A model generated the notes under the pieces. It was not told the DNA's origin and did no database searches. It worked only from the letters and a program-made list of their open reading frames with translations. A DNA stretch of 64,000 nucleotides. Origin: Paucibacter sediminis. Its GTDB lineage: Bacteria; Pseudomonadota; Gammaproteobacteria; Burkholderiales; Burkholderiaceae_C. Of this stretch, positions 42,917-54,669 are shown one piece after another (position 1 is the stretch's first letter; every line of letters starts with the position of its first letter). The position numbers and the translations under genes were made by a program. The stretch spans positions 2,088,001 to 2,152,000 of the forward strand of contig NZ_CP116346.1 of NCBI RefSeq assembly GCF_030254645.1. Direction: 5' to 3'.

Positions 42917-43528
42917 TCAGCGCATCACGATCAGTTGAACACGCCTGTTCGTGCTGCGGCCTTCGCGGGTGCTGTTGTCGGCCAGGGGCGCAGATTCGCC
43001 ATAGCTGATTGTTGCCATGCGCGCCAGGGGCAGGCCGGCGCGGGCTAGGTGCAGGCGCACCGCTTCGGCCCGCTTGAGGCCCAGTTGCTGGTTAATTGCT
43101 TCGCTGCCAGTAGCGTCGGTGTGGCCCTGGATTTCGACGAACACAGGCTGGTTGTCGGCCTTGAGCTTGGCGACGAGTTGATCGAGTTCCTGACCGGCCT
43201 GCTCGGTGAGCTGGGCGCGGCCCGAGCTGAACTTGATCTTGTCATCGGTCAGCAGGGCGCTCATCAGCAGGCCGGGCGGCGCGGGCAGATTGTTAGCGGC
43301 CTGGGCTCGCGCCGCAGCTTCCTGCTGCAAGGCCAGGAGGCGCGTCTCGCTGCCTTGCAGTCGGTCATCCAGAGCCTTGAGGCCGTCGTCATGCGCCTGA
43401 ACGCGGGTGCCGAGACCTTCCACGCTGGTCTGCACCGGAGCGACGGTCTCTCTGACGAAATCCTTGGTGGCGCAAGCGCTCAGCAACATGACGCTGCTGG
43501 CGACGATTAGGGGTGAAAGTCTCGACAT
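42917..43528 (-). CDS. OmpA-family lipoprotein
   Basis: Outer-membrane lipoprotein (203 aa) with peptidoglycan-binding C-terminus. Lipobox SVMLLSACATK (Cys about 20), a coiled-coil region (VQAHDDGLKALDDRLQGSET, LLALQQEAAARAQA), then an OmpA domain: KIKFSSGRAQLTEQAGQELD, VEIQGHTDATGSEAINQQLG and RAEAVRLHLAR...STNRRVQL. The HTDATG and NRRV residues contact diaminopimelate in this fold. Upstream open frame to 43651 is rejected because it would precede the lipoprotein signal. Confidence 0.93.
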   Translation of the reverse strand: MSRLSPLIVASSVMLLSACATKDFVRETVAPVQTSVEGLGTRVQAHDDGLKALDDRLQGSETRLLALQQEAAARAQAANNLPAPPGLLMSALLTDDKIKFSSGRAQLTEQAGQELDQLVAKLKADNQPVFVEIQGHTDATGSEAINQQLGLKRAEAVRLHLARAGLPLARMATISYGESAPLADNSTREGRSTNRRVQLIVMR

Positions 43529-43908
43529 CGGTGGATTCTTGAGGAAGAAAGAAGTGTGCGACTCTAGGCATTCCTCCAGGGGAGGTGGTAAGCGGCTGTA
43601 CGCAATCCTTGCGCCATTAACCGGGCCGAACAAAGTTTTACCGTTCTGCACTACCGGGCCACGGCGATCCGGCGCGATGGGCCAGTTCGGCTAGGCTGTT
43701 CAGAAGCTGCCGCTCACCAGTGCCCGCTCCTGGCCATTCGCCGACGGAGGAACAAGTGGTCACTGCAACTGTCAGTGAACGTTCGTCAGAACGTCATGCG
43801 ACTATGTATGCAGTTATGTCGTCGGACTGCCCGCAGGATCTTCGCTGGGGCGAAGGAGGCTGCTGCCACCGTCGCCAGGGCACTGGCAACTTCCCGGTTT
43901 ACAGCGCC
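43529..43908. other. 380-base intergenic region
   Basis: Between the OmpA start and the PEP-CTERM stop, both minus strand. It must carry the OmpA promoter. Less GC-rich than the average. No gene or strong terminator is evident; the short open frames here are shadows. Confidence 0.5.
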
Positions 43909-44742
43909 TCAGTTCGAATGGCGCCGGCGCGCCACCATGCACATCAGGCTGAACAGGCCAAGGATGCTTAGTGTCAGCGTGCCCGGTTCGGGCACCGGGG
44001 GAGGCGACACAGTCGCAAAATCCATCGAGAAATCAATCGATTCCGCCTGTCCCGGACTGCCGGACATGGGATTGAAATTGAAGATCGCCTGCATCGCAGT
44101 GATGCTCGAGAAATCGGCACCTGTACCTGACTTGGTTCCGAGCAAATTGATAAGGGCGAAGTTGAAATAGAAGTCGGTGGGGCCGGCGACTGCTCCTGCC
44201 TGCGACATGCAACTGCTGTCCGCCGCGCTGCACACGGGTATTGCGCTGAAGGTGAAACTTGTCCAGTCGGTCGCGCCCGAGAAGAACTGCAGCGTGAACG
44301 GGAAAGAGGCATCTGAGCGCAGCATTGTGAGCTTCAGGCTGTCTGCAACGGCTGAAAAGTTGACGGGTGCGAACCCGGTCCGATTGATGCCAAGGTCAGC
44401 ATTCGTCAGGTCGAAGCCGGTGACGCTGCCGCCATCCCAGCGTAAAGCGCCAAAACCAACGACGCCGGCGTCGTTAGCGAAAGAAAACCTTGAACCCGAG
44501 ACGCCGGCGCGCGTACCGTTGAATTCGTCAGCCCCACTGAACGCGTTGACGTAGACCTCGCGTTCCCCGCCGATGATGGTGCTGGGATCGAGCGGAGACC
44601 TTGTCGCAGACGAACTAGCGATGCCGTTCGAATTGTCTTGCGCAACGGTTTGCGAGCGATCGAAGTTGTCGATCAAAGGGAGTGCCGACGCGCCACGGGC
44701 GAACGCCAGGAACATAGCAGCAAAAAATGCGACCTTGACCAT
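43909..44742 (-). CDS. PEP-CTERM sorting-domain secreted protein
   Basis: Secreted 277-aa protein destined for exosortase processing. Signal peptide ends near GASA; the mature body is Ser/Thr/Asp-rich with beta-type repeats and a Cys pair (VCSAADSSCMS). The C-terminus has the full PEP-CTERM signal: VPEPGTLTLSILGLFSLMCM then ARRRHSN (Pro-Glu-Pro, one hydrophobic helix, basic tail). No exosortase gene is in the window. Composition is AT-richer than its neighbours. Confidence 0.9.
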   Translation of the reverse strand: MVKVAFFAAMFLAFARGASALPLIDNFDRSQTVAQDNSNGIASSSATRSPLDPSTIIGGEREVYVNAFSGADEFNGTRAGVSGSRFSFANDAGVVGFGALRWDGGSVTGFDLTNADLGINRTGFAPVNFSAVADSLKLTMLRSDASFPFTLQFFSGATDWTSFTFSAIPVCSAADSSCMSQAGAVAGPTDFYFNFALINLLGTKSGTGADFSSITAMQAIFNFNPMSGSPGQAESIDFSMDFATVSPPPVPEPGTLTLSILGLFSLMCMVARRRHSN

Positions 44743-45024
44743 GACGGGACTCCCTTCGGACTATGGAGAGTGGTTGAGTCTGACGATAATGCCGCGCACA
44801 CTCAACCGGGGGATGTCCCACGAATTGTGTTCTCGGATATCGAGCTGAGCAATCGCGAAGCTGTAGGTCGTCGACGACCGCTCGTGGCCGCTTGCGTGAG
44901 CTGATCGCGCCAAGGTGAATGCTGTAATCGGCACTGAGCCCCCAGTCGGCCTGATCACCGCCGGACCATGAGGCAGGAATGCGCCGGCTCCAATCCGTCA
45001 CGCCGCGCCATCAGCGCTGGACCC
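44743..45024. other. 282-base intergenic region upstream of the PEP-CTERM gene
   Basis: Should hold the PEP-CTERM promoter. Minus-strand frames of 65 and 128 codons exist but show no signal peptide, ribosome binding site or recognised domain; I do not call them genes. Confidence 0.45.
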
Positions 45025-45060
45025 AAAGAAAAGGCCGGGCGCTTTTGCGAGCGCCCGGCC
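45025..45060 (-). terminator. Rho-independent terminator of the M16 protease gene
   Basis: An 11-bp perfect GC-rich stem (45033-45043 and 45050-45060) followed on the minus strand by TTTTCTTT. It lies 26 bases after the protease stop. Confidence 0.9.
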
Positions 45061-45085
45061 GTGCTGGTGATGCGTCGCCGGTGTC

Positions 45086-47794
<2,709 letters not shown>

Positions 47795-47883
47795 GGGAAC
47801 AGGCTCCAGATAAGCGATGCGAGCGGGAGGGTAACAGCGGGCGCTTGGCCGGCCAGAAGTGAGGGTCGTGAGGGTCGTGCGGG

Positions 47884-48606
47884 TCAGTGCGGCAGGGCGT
47901 TCGTCAGCATCTCGTGCACGTCGTGCGTCATCACCGCCAGGAAGCCGGCCAGCGCCAGGTAGTAGCTGCCGTATTCCCATTTCACCGCGGCAGGCACGGC
48001 GTAATAGCTTTGCGCCTCGGGGCTGTCGCTGCGGTACTTCCAGGCCTTCCAGAGCTGCGGCCAGGCCATGATGGCGATCAGGATCAGCATCGGGCTGGGC
48101 CGCCAGAGGAACAGCGCCACCAGCATCGGCACGCCGAGGAACCAGATGCGCGGCGAGAGCACCGCGGTGATGCGGCCGCCGTCGAAGGGCGAGAGCGGGA
48201 TCAGGTTGAAGAGGTTCAGGAAGAAGCCGCTGTAGGCCACCGCCAGCAGCCAGTCGACATGCCAGTTACGCGCCGCGAAATAGACCAGCACCGCGCCCAC
48301 CGTGCCCAGCAGCGGCCCGCCCAGGCCCACATAGGCCTCGGTCTGGGCATCGTGGGGCAGGTCCTTCAACTCGATCCAGGCGCCCACAAAGGGGATGAAG
48401 GTGGGGGCGCCGACATTCAGGCCTTTGTGCCGCGCAGCGAGGTAATGCCCCATCTCGTGCACGAACAGCAGGGTCACGAAACCCACCGCATAGCGCCAGC
48501 CATAGATCCAGGCATAGACGGCCACCGAGATCAGCATGCTGCCGCCGGAGGCGAGCAGCTTGCCGAACTTCAGGCCCGAGAACAGCAGCAGCAGGAGCTT
48601 GATCAT
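47884..48606 (-). CDS. M50 site-2 protease family membrane protein
   Basis: Inner-membrane protease (240 aa) with about six helices. Zinc motif FVHEMGHYLAAR (His 50, Glu 51, His 54) and the second site LFNLIPLSPFDGGRI (Asp about 142), both in membrane segments, as in site-2 proteases. No PDZ domain, so it is of the short class. Targets unknown; such proteases cut membrane-bound anti-sigma factors or signal remnants. 89 bases upstream of the M16 gene on the same strand, so they may be co-expressed. Confidence 0.88.
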   Translation of the reverse strand: MIKLLLLLFSGLKFGKLLASGGSMLISVAVYAWIYGWRYAVGFVTLLFVHEMGHYLAARHKGLNVGAPTFIPFVGAWIELKDLPHDAQTEAYVGLGGPLLGTVGAVLVYFAARNWHVDWLLAVAYSGFFLNLFNLIPLSPFDGGRITAVLSPRIWFLGVPMLVALFLWRPSPMLILIAIMAWPQLWKAWKYRSDSPEAQSYYAVPAAVKWEYGSYYLALAGFLAVMTHDVHEMLTNALPH

Positions 48607-48621
48607 GGGGCGATTGGATTA

Positions 48622-48786
48622 GGGCCTGTTACCGCTACGTTTGCCCGTTCCCTTCGGGTTGCCACCAGAAAAGCCGTGCACGTCGTTGCAAAGCCTCGCC
48701 GGGGGAGTCACCCCGGCTTCGGTTTGCGCCTAGTTCACGGCTTTTCTGGTGGCAACGCATCGGGCAAACGTAGTGGCAACAGGCCC
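48622..48786. mobile_element. 165-bp MITE-like element with long inverted ends and TA flanks
   Basis: The terminal inverted repeats are two blocks each: outer about 26 bp with 2 mismatches (48622-48647 vs 48761-48786) and inner 20 bp perfect (48659-48678 vs 48735-48754). The element is bordered by TA on both sides (48620-48621 and 48787-48788), fitting a TA target duplication as made by Tc1/mariner-IS630 transposases. It encodes nothing, so it must have moved by a transposase in trans. Its right end sits at the stop codon of the DUF2167 gene. Confidence 0.78.
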
Positions 48787-49682
48787 TAGGCCTTGGACTT
48801 CCTGCCGAAGAACCTGGCGATCGCGCCGCCGAAGGCCAGCACCGCGATGAAGATGATCTTGGCGAACTTGGCCACGAAGGCGAAGACCACCGCCAGCAGG
48901 CCCAGCTTCTTGGCGCCCACGCCCAGCACCAGGGCGGCGAGGCCGTATTCCGCCACCTTGTCGGTGGAGGCGTTGAAGTCCGTGTAGCGCTTGCCGTCGA
49001 GGAACTCCAGCGCGCCCAGCAGATCCTGCGCATCGCCCTTGTGCTGCGGCAACTCCTTCAGCCCGGTCACCAGATTGAGGCTCAGATAGCCCTCGCGGCC
49101 CAGCGCATAGGTGTTGTAGTTGACGCCCTGGGCCTCGCCCTCCGCCGCGCCCTTGTGGCGTGAGCTCATCGCCCAGACCAGGCGGTGGGTGTCGGCCGCA
49201 TAGGCGGGCTTCTCGGCCCAGCCGACGATTTCCAGCGCCGCCATGCCCAGCTTCTGGCGTTCCTCGTTGGAGGCCTCGGTGCCCTCGCGGTAGCTCTTCA
49301 GCAGCTCGTCGGCATTCCAGTCCCTGGCCTCGTCGTCCTTGATATAGCCGGCCGGCTCGAAGCGCAGCGTGGCAAACCAGGGCGCATCCCCGCTCGGGAA
49401 CACCAGGCCCAGCAACTCGCTGTAATCGCCCGGGTTGCCCATCGCGCGCATCAGCCTGGCCGCCTGCGGCTGGCCGATGAAGACCCGGCCGGCGGGCAGC
49501 TTCAGCACCGCCTGGCCGCCCAGGGCAATGTCCTTGGGGCCGGGCTGGCCGGCCTGCATCGATTCGGCGAAGACCTGCTTGGGATCTTCGGCCGCGGGCG
49601 CCTGCGCGCGGGCCAGCAGGCCGACGCAGCCGAGCATGATGGCGGCCAGCAGCGCAGGCCAGCGCTTGTTGTTGCTGTTCAT
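48786..49682 (-). CDS. DUF2167 family membrane protein
   Basis: Exported/anchored 298-aa protein. Signal peptide MNSNNKRWPALLAAIMLGCV then an ordered domain with DUF2167 features (DIALGGQAVLKLPAGRVFIG, NPGDYSELLGLVFP, APWFATLRFEPAGYIKDDEA, LVWAMSSRHKG). The C-terminus has two membrane helices (GLLAVVFAFVAKFAKIIFIA) and a basic end GRKSKA. GGAGGATCC precedes the ATG at 49682. The TAG stop uses the TA bordering the adjacent MITE, so the insertion happened exactly at the gene end. Function unknown. Confidence 0.85.
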   Translation of the reverse strand: MNSNNKRWPALLAAIMLGCVGLLARAQAPAAEDPKQVFAESMQAGQPGPKDIALGGQAVLKLPAGRVFIGQPQAARLMRAMGNPGDYSELLGLVFPSGDAPWFATLRFEPAGYIKDDEARDWNADELLKSYREGTEASNEERQKLGMAALEIVGWAEKPAYAADTHRLVWAMSSRHKGAAEGEAQGVNYNTYALGREGYLSLNLVTGLKELPQHKGDAQDLLGALEFLDGKRYTDFNASTDKVAEYGLAALVLGVGAKKLGLLAVVFAFVAKFAKIIFIAVLAFGGAIARFFGRKSKA

Positions 49683-49794
49683 GGACGGATCCTCCCTGGG
49701 CGGGCAGTCTAGATGCGCGGGCCCGGTGCTCGGGGTCCCCACAAACCCGTGGCACCCAAGAGAGGGTGGGGCGCGCCCTGGCGGCGCCCACAAC

Positions 49795-49827
49795 GAAAAA
49801 ACCCGCCGGCCTTGCGGCACAGCGGGT
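49795..49827 (-). terminator. Terminator of the indolepyruvate oxidoreductase gene
   Basis: GC-rich hairpin with a one-base bulge and GCAA loop, followed on the minus strand by TTTTTT. Located 26 bases past the stop. Confidence 0.85.
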
Positions 49828-49852
49828 CCCGATCAGGTCAGTGATGCTCGGC

Positions 49853-52800
49853 TTACGCCGCGCGCCACTGCCCCATCAGCGTTTGCCACTTGGCCTTGGC
49901 GGCATGCAGATGGCGCTCCTTCACATGGCCATAGCCGCGGATCTCCTCGGGGATGCGGGCGATCTCGGTGGCCAGGGCGAGGCGCTCGGCCGTCAGGCCC
50001 TTGGCCAGGATGGCCTCGATGCTCTCGCGGTACTCGCCGATGAGCGCGCGCTCCATCTTGCGCTCCTCGGTGCGGCCGAAGATGTCCAGCGCCGTGCCGC
50101 GCAGACCCTTGAGCTTGGCGAGGATGCCAAATGCGGGGCGCACCCAGGCACCCATCTGCTGCTTGACCAGCTCGCCCTTCTCGTTCTTCTTGGCCAGCAG
50201 CGGCGGGGCCAGGTGGTGCACCAGCTTGTAGTCGCCTTCGAACTGGGCCGCGATCTTGTTGAGGAACTTGGCGTCGGTGTGCAGGCGTGCCACCTCGTAC
50301 TCGTCCTTGTAGGCCATCAGCTTGAAGAGGTAGCGGGCCACCGCCTCGGTCAGCTTGGTGCTGTTCAGCTTGCCCTCGACCGCGCGCACCTTCTCGACGA
50401 AGGCCTTGTACTGCTCGGCATAGGCGGCGTTCTGGTAGTCGGTGAGGAACTCGACGCGCTTGGCCACCAGCTCATCCACGCCGGGGCGCTTGATGATGTT
50501 GATGACCTGGGTGGCGGCGTACAGGCCCTGCACCGCGGCCAGATCGACGGCGCAACGGCGGCCCCATTCGAAAGCGGCCTTGTTGTTGTCGATCTGCACG
50601 TTGTTGAGCTCGATGGCGCGCATCAGCGCCTGGTAGCTCAGCGGCACGCGGCCCTTCTGCCAGGCGTAGCCCAGCATCAGCGGGTTGGTGTAGAGCGAGT
50701 CGCCCAGCAGCTTGACGGCCACTTCCTCGGCGTCGAACATGCCCAACCCTTGCTGGCCCACGGCCTTGCCGACGGCGGCCTCGCAGGCGGCGCCGGGGAA
50801 GCTCCAGTCGGCGTTGTTCACCAGCGTGGCGGTGGGCGAGCCATGCGTGTTCAGGGCCACAAAGGTGCGGCCCTCGCGCATCACGGCCAGCGAGGCCTTG
50901 TTGGCGGCGACGATGGAATCGCAGGCGATCACCAGATCCGCCTCGGCGGTGCCGACCTTGGTGCAGTGGATGTCGTCCGCATGGTTGGCGATCTGGATAT
51001 GGCTCCAGGTGGCGCCACCCTTTTGCGCCAGACCGGCCGCGTCCTGGGTGATCACGCCCTTGCCTTCCAGGTGCGCGGCCATGCCCAGCAGCTGGCCGAT
51101 GGTGATCACGCCGGTGCCGCCCACGCCCGCCACCACGATGCCCCACGCCTTGTCGGCGTTAGGCACATTGGGCAGGGGGATGGCCGGCAGCGCGGTATCG
51201 AAGGGGCTGCGACGGCTTTCCTTCTTGGGCTTCTTCAGCTCGCCGCCCTCGACGGTGACGAAGCTGGGGCAGAAGCCCTTCACGCAGGAGTAGTCCTTGT
51301 TGCAGGTGTTCTGGTTGATCTGGCGCTTGCGGCCGAAGTCGGTCTCCAGCGGCTCGACCGACAGGCAGTTGGATTGCACCGAGCAATCGCCGCAGCCCTC
51401 GCACACCAGCTCGTTGATGACGACACGCTTGGCCGGATCCACCAGCTTGCCGCGCTTGCGGCGGCGGCGCTTCTCGGTGGCGCAGGTCTGGTCGTAGATG
51501 ATGGCCGTGGTGCCGGGGATCTCGCGGAACTGGCGCTGGATCGCGTCCAGCTCGTCGCGGTGGTGCACGGTCACGCCGGCGAGCAGCGAGACGCCGTTGT
51601 ACTTGCTCGGCTCGTCGGTCACGATCACCAGCTTGGCCACGCCCTCGGAGGTGAGGCTCTGCATGATCTGAAGCACCGTGTGGCCCTCGGCGCGCTCACC
51701 CACCTGCTGGCCGCCGGTCATCGCCACGGCGTCGTTGTAGAGCACCTTGTAGGTGATGTTCACACCGGCGGCAATGCTCTGGCGGATCGCCAGCAGGCCG
51801 CTGTGGAAGTAGGTGCCATCGCCGAGGTTGGCGAAGATGTGCTTCTCGTTGGTGAAGGCCGACTGGCCCACCCAGGGCACGCCCTCGCCACCCATCTGGG
51901 TGAAGGTGGCGGTGTTGCGCCCGGGCATCCAGCTCACCATGTAGTGGCAGCCGATGCCGGCCACGGCGCGCGAGCCCTCGGGCACGCGGGTGCTGGTGTT
52001 GTGTGGGCAGCCGCTGCAGAACCAGGGCGTGCGATCCGCGCCGCCGGCGGTCTGGGCCTCGGCCTTGAGCGCGTTTTCCTTGGCATCGATGATGGCCACG
52101 CGTGCATCCAGGCGCGCCGCCACCTCGGCGTCCACGCCCAGCTTCTTCAGGCGCTTGGCAATGGCGCGCGCGATGATGGCCGGCGTCAGGTCGGCCTGCG
52201 GGCGCAGCAGCCAGTTCTTGCTCGGGTTGGGCAGGCCCCATTCGCCACCCATGCCGCCCTCGGCGTCGTCGTCGAACTTGCCCAGCACATGCGGGCGCAC
52301 GTCGGGGCGCCAGTTGTAGAGCTGTTCCTTCACCTGGTACTCGATGACCTGGCGCTTCTCTTCCACCACCAGGATTTCCTGCAGGCCGTCGGCGAAGTCG
52401 CGCGTGATCGAGGCCTCCAGCGGCCACACCACATTGACCTTGTGCAGGCGGATGCCGAGGCGGCGGCAGGTGTCGTCGTCGAGGCCCAGGTCGTGCAGCG
52501 CCTGGCGCGTGTCGTTGTAGGCCTTGCCCGAGGCGATCAGGCCGAAGCGGTCCTGCTTGCTCTCGATGACGTTGTAGTTGAGCTTATTGGCGCGCACATA
52601 GGCCAGGGCGGCGTACCACTTGTGGTCCATCATGCGCGCTTCCTGGTCCAGCGGCGGGTCGGGCCAGCGGATGTGCAGGCCGCCCTCGGGCATGGGGAAG
52701 TCGGTGGGGATGATGATCTTGACGCGGTCCGGGTCCACGCTCACCGAGGCCGAGGATTCGACGATCTCCTGGATCGTCTTCATGCCCGACCACAGGCCCG

Positions 52801-53410
52801 AGAAGCGGCTCATCGCGATCGCGTGCAGGCCCATGTCCAGGATGTCCTGCACGCTGGAGGGGAAGAACACCGGGAAGCCGGCGGCCTTGAAGACGTGGTC
52901 GCTCTGGTGCGCGGCGGTGGAGCTCTTGGCGATGTGGTCGTCGCCCGCCACCGCGATCACGCCGCCATGCTTGGCGGTGCCGGCCATATTGGCGTGCTTG
53001 AAGACGTCGATGCTGCGGTCCACGCCCGGGCCCTTGCCGTACCAGATGCCGAACACGCCGTCGAACTTGTTCTTCTCGGGGAACAGGTCGAGCTGCTGCG
53101 TGCCCCAGACGGCCGTCGCGCCAAGCTCCTCGTTGACGCCCGGCTGGAACACGATGTTCTGCTTGGCCAGATGCTTCTTGGCCGCCTGCAGGGCCTGGTC
53201 GTAGCCACCCAGCGGCGAGCCGCGGTAGCCCGACACAAAGCCCGCGGTGTTGAGCCCCGCCATCGCATCGCGCGTGCGCTGCAGCATCGGCAGGCGCACC
53301 AGGGCCTGCACGCCGCTCATGAAGGCACGGCCGTGCTCGAGCGCGTACTTGTCGTCCAGCGTGACCTTTTCCAGCGCGCGCAGGATATGTTCGGGTAGCG
53401 GTGCATTCAT
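49853..53410 (-). CDS. Indolepyruvate ferredoxin oxidoreductase, fused subunits
   Basis: Large cytoplasmic enzyme (1185 aa) that oxidatively decarboxylates aryl-pyruvates (from aromatic amino acids) to acyl-CoA with TPP and Fe-S clusters. N-terminal pyruvate-oxidoreductase domain (GFVSGYRGSPLGGYD), central TPP domain (GDGTYFHSGLLAIRQS about 527), a ferredoxin-type cluster CEGCGDCSVQSNC (Cys 670, 673, 676) with a second Cys group CNKDYSCVKGFC, and the C-terminal gamma-like domain (GVGGTGVITIGQLLGMAA). The single-chain fusion of IorA and IorB parts is common in proteobacteria. Divergent from an Lrp-type regulator; strong terminator follows. Confidence 0.95.
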   Translation of the reverse strand: MNAPLPEHILRALEKVTLDDKYALEHGRAFMSGVQALVRLPMLQRTRDAMAGLNTAGFVSGYRGSPLGGYDQALQAAKKHLAKQNIVFQPGVNEELGATAVWGTQQLDLFPEKNKFDGVFGIWYGKGPGVDRSIDVFKHANMAGTAKHGGVIAVAGDDHIAKSSTAAHQSDHVFKAAGFPVFFPSSVQDILDMGLHAIAMSRFSGLWSGMKTIQEIVESSASVSVDPDRVKIIIPTDFPMPEGGLHIRWPDPPLDQEARMMDHKWYAALAYVRANKLNYNVIESKQDRFGLIASGKAYNDTRQALHDLGLDDDTCRRLGIRLHKVNVVWPLEASITRDFADGLQEILVVEEKRQVIEYQVKEQLYNWRPDVRPHVLGKFDDDAEGGMGGEWGLPNPSKNWLLRPQADLTPAIIARAIAKRLKKLGVDAEVAARLDARVAIIDAKENALKAEAQTAGGADRTPWFCSGCPHNTSTRVPEGSRAVAGIGCHYMVSWMPGRNTATFTQMGGEGVPWVGQSAFTNEKHIFANLGDGTYFHSGLLAIRQSIAAGVNITYKVLYNDAVAMTGGQQVGERAEGHTVLQIMQSLTSEGVAKLVIVTDEPSKYNGVSLLAGVTVHHRDELDAIQRQFREIPGTTAIIYDQTCATEKRRRRKRGKLVDPAKRVVINELVCEGCGDCSVQSNCLSVEPLETDFGRKRQINQNTCNKDYSCVKGFCPSFVTVEGGELKKPKKESRRSPFDTALPAIPLPNVPNADKAWGIVVAGVGGTGVITIGQLLGMAAHLEGKGVITQDAAGLAQKGGATWSHIQIANHADDIHCTKVGTAEADLVIACDSIVAANKASLAVMREGRTFVALNTHGSPTATLVNNADWSFPGAACEAAVGKAVGQQGLGMFDAEEVAVKLLGDSLYTNPLMLGYAWQKGRVPLSYQALMRAIELNNVQIDNNKAAFEWGRRCAVDLAAVQGLYAATQVINIIKRPGVDELVAKRVEFLTDYQNAAYAEQYKAFVEKVRAVEGKLNSTKLTEAVARYLFKLMAYKDEYEVARLHTDAKFLNKIAAQFEGDYKLVHHLAPPLLAKKNEKGELVKQQMGAWVRPAFGILAKLKGLRGTALDIFGRTEERKMERALIGEYRESIEAILAKGLTAERLALATEIARIPEEIRGYGHVKERHLHAAKAKWQTLMGQWRAA

Positions 53411-53538
53411 CGGGGGAACTCCAGAGGGTGGGCGGGGCAGGCGGGGCGACTTGTGATCGCGCGCATGGCCGTGATGCCGGCAGTATGTGCCGGCAGGGGA
53501 GTGTAGGGAAAGCTTGGCGATCGGTGCTTTCTATCTGC

Positions 53539-53562
53539 TGCTGAAAAGCGTAGGCTTCAGCA
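53539..53562. promoter_or_regulatory. Candidate Lrp/AsnC operator
   Basis: TGCTGAA and TTCAGCA (53539-53545 and 53556-53562), a perfect 7-bp inverted repeat with a 10-base spacer in the divergent region between the oxidoreductase and the Lrp-type gene. Size and position fit autoregulation plus control of the oxidoreductase. Confidence 0.5.
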
Positions 53563-53629
53563 ATAATCTTTCTCAGACATCCGTTTGGAGTGGCGATTGG
53601 CTTCCAAGAACACCAAATCAGGGCAAACC

Positions 53630-54154
53630 ATGAGGAAGGCGGCCGCGGCCCCCGAGGCCGAGGAGGCGGGCGCCCAGGGCGAGAGCCTGGACCGCTGGCA
53701 CATCGCCATCCTGGCCGAGCTGCAGCGCGATGCGCGGCTCTCCAATGCCGAGCTGGCGGCGCGCATCGGGCTCTCGGCCGCGCCCACCTGGCGGCGCGTG
53801 CGCTGGCTGGAGGAGCAGGGCTTCATCACCGGCTACCGCGCCGAGATCGACCGCCGCAAGGTGGGCCTGGGCGTGCTGGCCTTCGTGCGCCTGGACGCCG
53901 ACCGCAACAACGGCGCCTCCACCAAGCCGCTGGAGGATGCGATCCGCGAGCTGCCCGAGGTGATCTCCTGCCACTACATCTCGGGCGCCGGCACCTTCGA
54001 GCTGCAGGTGCTGGCCACCGACCTCGACGCCTTCTCGCGCTTTTCCATCGACACCCTGCTGAACCTGCCCAATGTGAAGGACATGCACACCAGCTTCTCG
54101 CTGGGCGAGGTCAAGGCCGGCGGCATGACGCCGCTGGCGCAGCTGAAGGGATGA
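53630..54154 (+). CDS. Lrp/AsnC family transcriptional regulator
   Basis: Regulator of 174 aa. After an Ala/Glu-rich tail, the helix-turn-helix is WHIAILAELQRDARLSNAEL with RIGLSAAPTWRRVRWLEEQG, followed by GFITGYRAEIDRRKVGLGVL and the ligand (RAM) domain with ISCHYISGAGTFELQVL and MHTSFSLGEVK. Binds amino acids or related compounds and usually controls the neighbouring catabolic gene, here the divergent indolepyruvate oxidoreductase. TTG at 53585 is another possible start; the ATG at 53630 is preferred. Confidence 0.92.
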   Translation: MRKAAAAPEAEEAGAQGESLDRWHIAILAELQRDARLSNAELAARIGLSAAPTWRRVRWLEEQGFITGYRAEIDRRKVGLGVLAFVRLDADRNNGASTKPLEDAIRELPEVISCHYISGAGTFELQVLATDLDAFSRFSIDTLLNLPNVKDMHTSFSLGEVKAGGMTPLAQLKG

Positions 54155-54174
54155 ATTCACCGGAGCGAACCGCC

Positions 54175-54627
54175 ATGAGCGAACCCACCCAAACCGTGCG
54201 CCTGCAGCGCGTGCTGCGCAGCCCGCCGGAGCGCGTCTACCGCGCCTTTCTGGACGCCAGCGCGATGAGCAAATGGCTGCCGCCGCATGGCTTCACCGGC
54301 CAGGTGCATGAGATGGATGCGCGCGTGGGCGGCAGCTATCGCATGTCCTTCACCCACTTCGGCAGCGGCCACACGCATGCCTTCGGCGGCCGCTACCTGG
54401 AGCTGCGGCCGCATGAGCTGATCCGCTACACGGCGGTGTTCGACGACCCGAACCTGGCCGGCGAGATGCAGACCACGGTGACGCTGCGCCAGGTCTTCTG
54501 CGGCACGGTGATGGAGGTGGTGCAGGAGGGCATACCGGCGCAGATCCCGGCCGAGGCCTGCTATCTCGGCTGGCAGGAATCGCTCACCCTGCTGACGCAG
54601 CTGGTGGAGGCGGAGATCCCGGGATGA
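54175..54627 (+). CDS. SRPBCC (AHSA1-type) domain protein
   Basis: Soluble 150-aa START-like fold. Typical features: VRLQRVLRSPPERVYRAFLD, SKWLPPHGFTGQVHEMDARV, GGSYRMSF, LRPHELIRYTAVFDD and a C-terminal helix GWQESLTLLTQLVEAEI. AHSA1-like proteins in bacteria bind hydrophobic ligands or act as polyketide-type cyclases; role here unknown. Starts 20 bases after the Lrp-type gene. Confidence 0.9.
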   Translation: MSEPTQTVRLQRVLRSPPERVYRAFLDASAMSKWLPPHGFTGQVHEMDARVGGSYRMSFTHFGSGHTHAFGGRYLELRPHELIRYTAVFDDPNLAGEMQTTVTLRQVFCGTVMEVVQEGIPAQIPAEACYLGWQESLTLLTQLVEAEIPG

Positions 54628-54669
54628 GCGCCGCCCTGGCCCCGGTGAAGGACGTCGGCGCCATGCCCC

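Noticed and set aside
44615-45001. 128-codon minus-strand frame upstream of the PEP-CTERM gene
   Set aside because: No ribosome binding site, overlaps the PEP-CTERM start region out of frame, and no recognisable domain.
49766-53398. 1210-codon plus-strand open frame
   Set aside because: Antisense of the indolepyruvate oxidoreductase gene, which has all family motifs.
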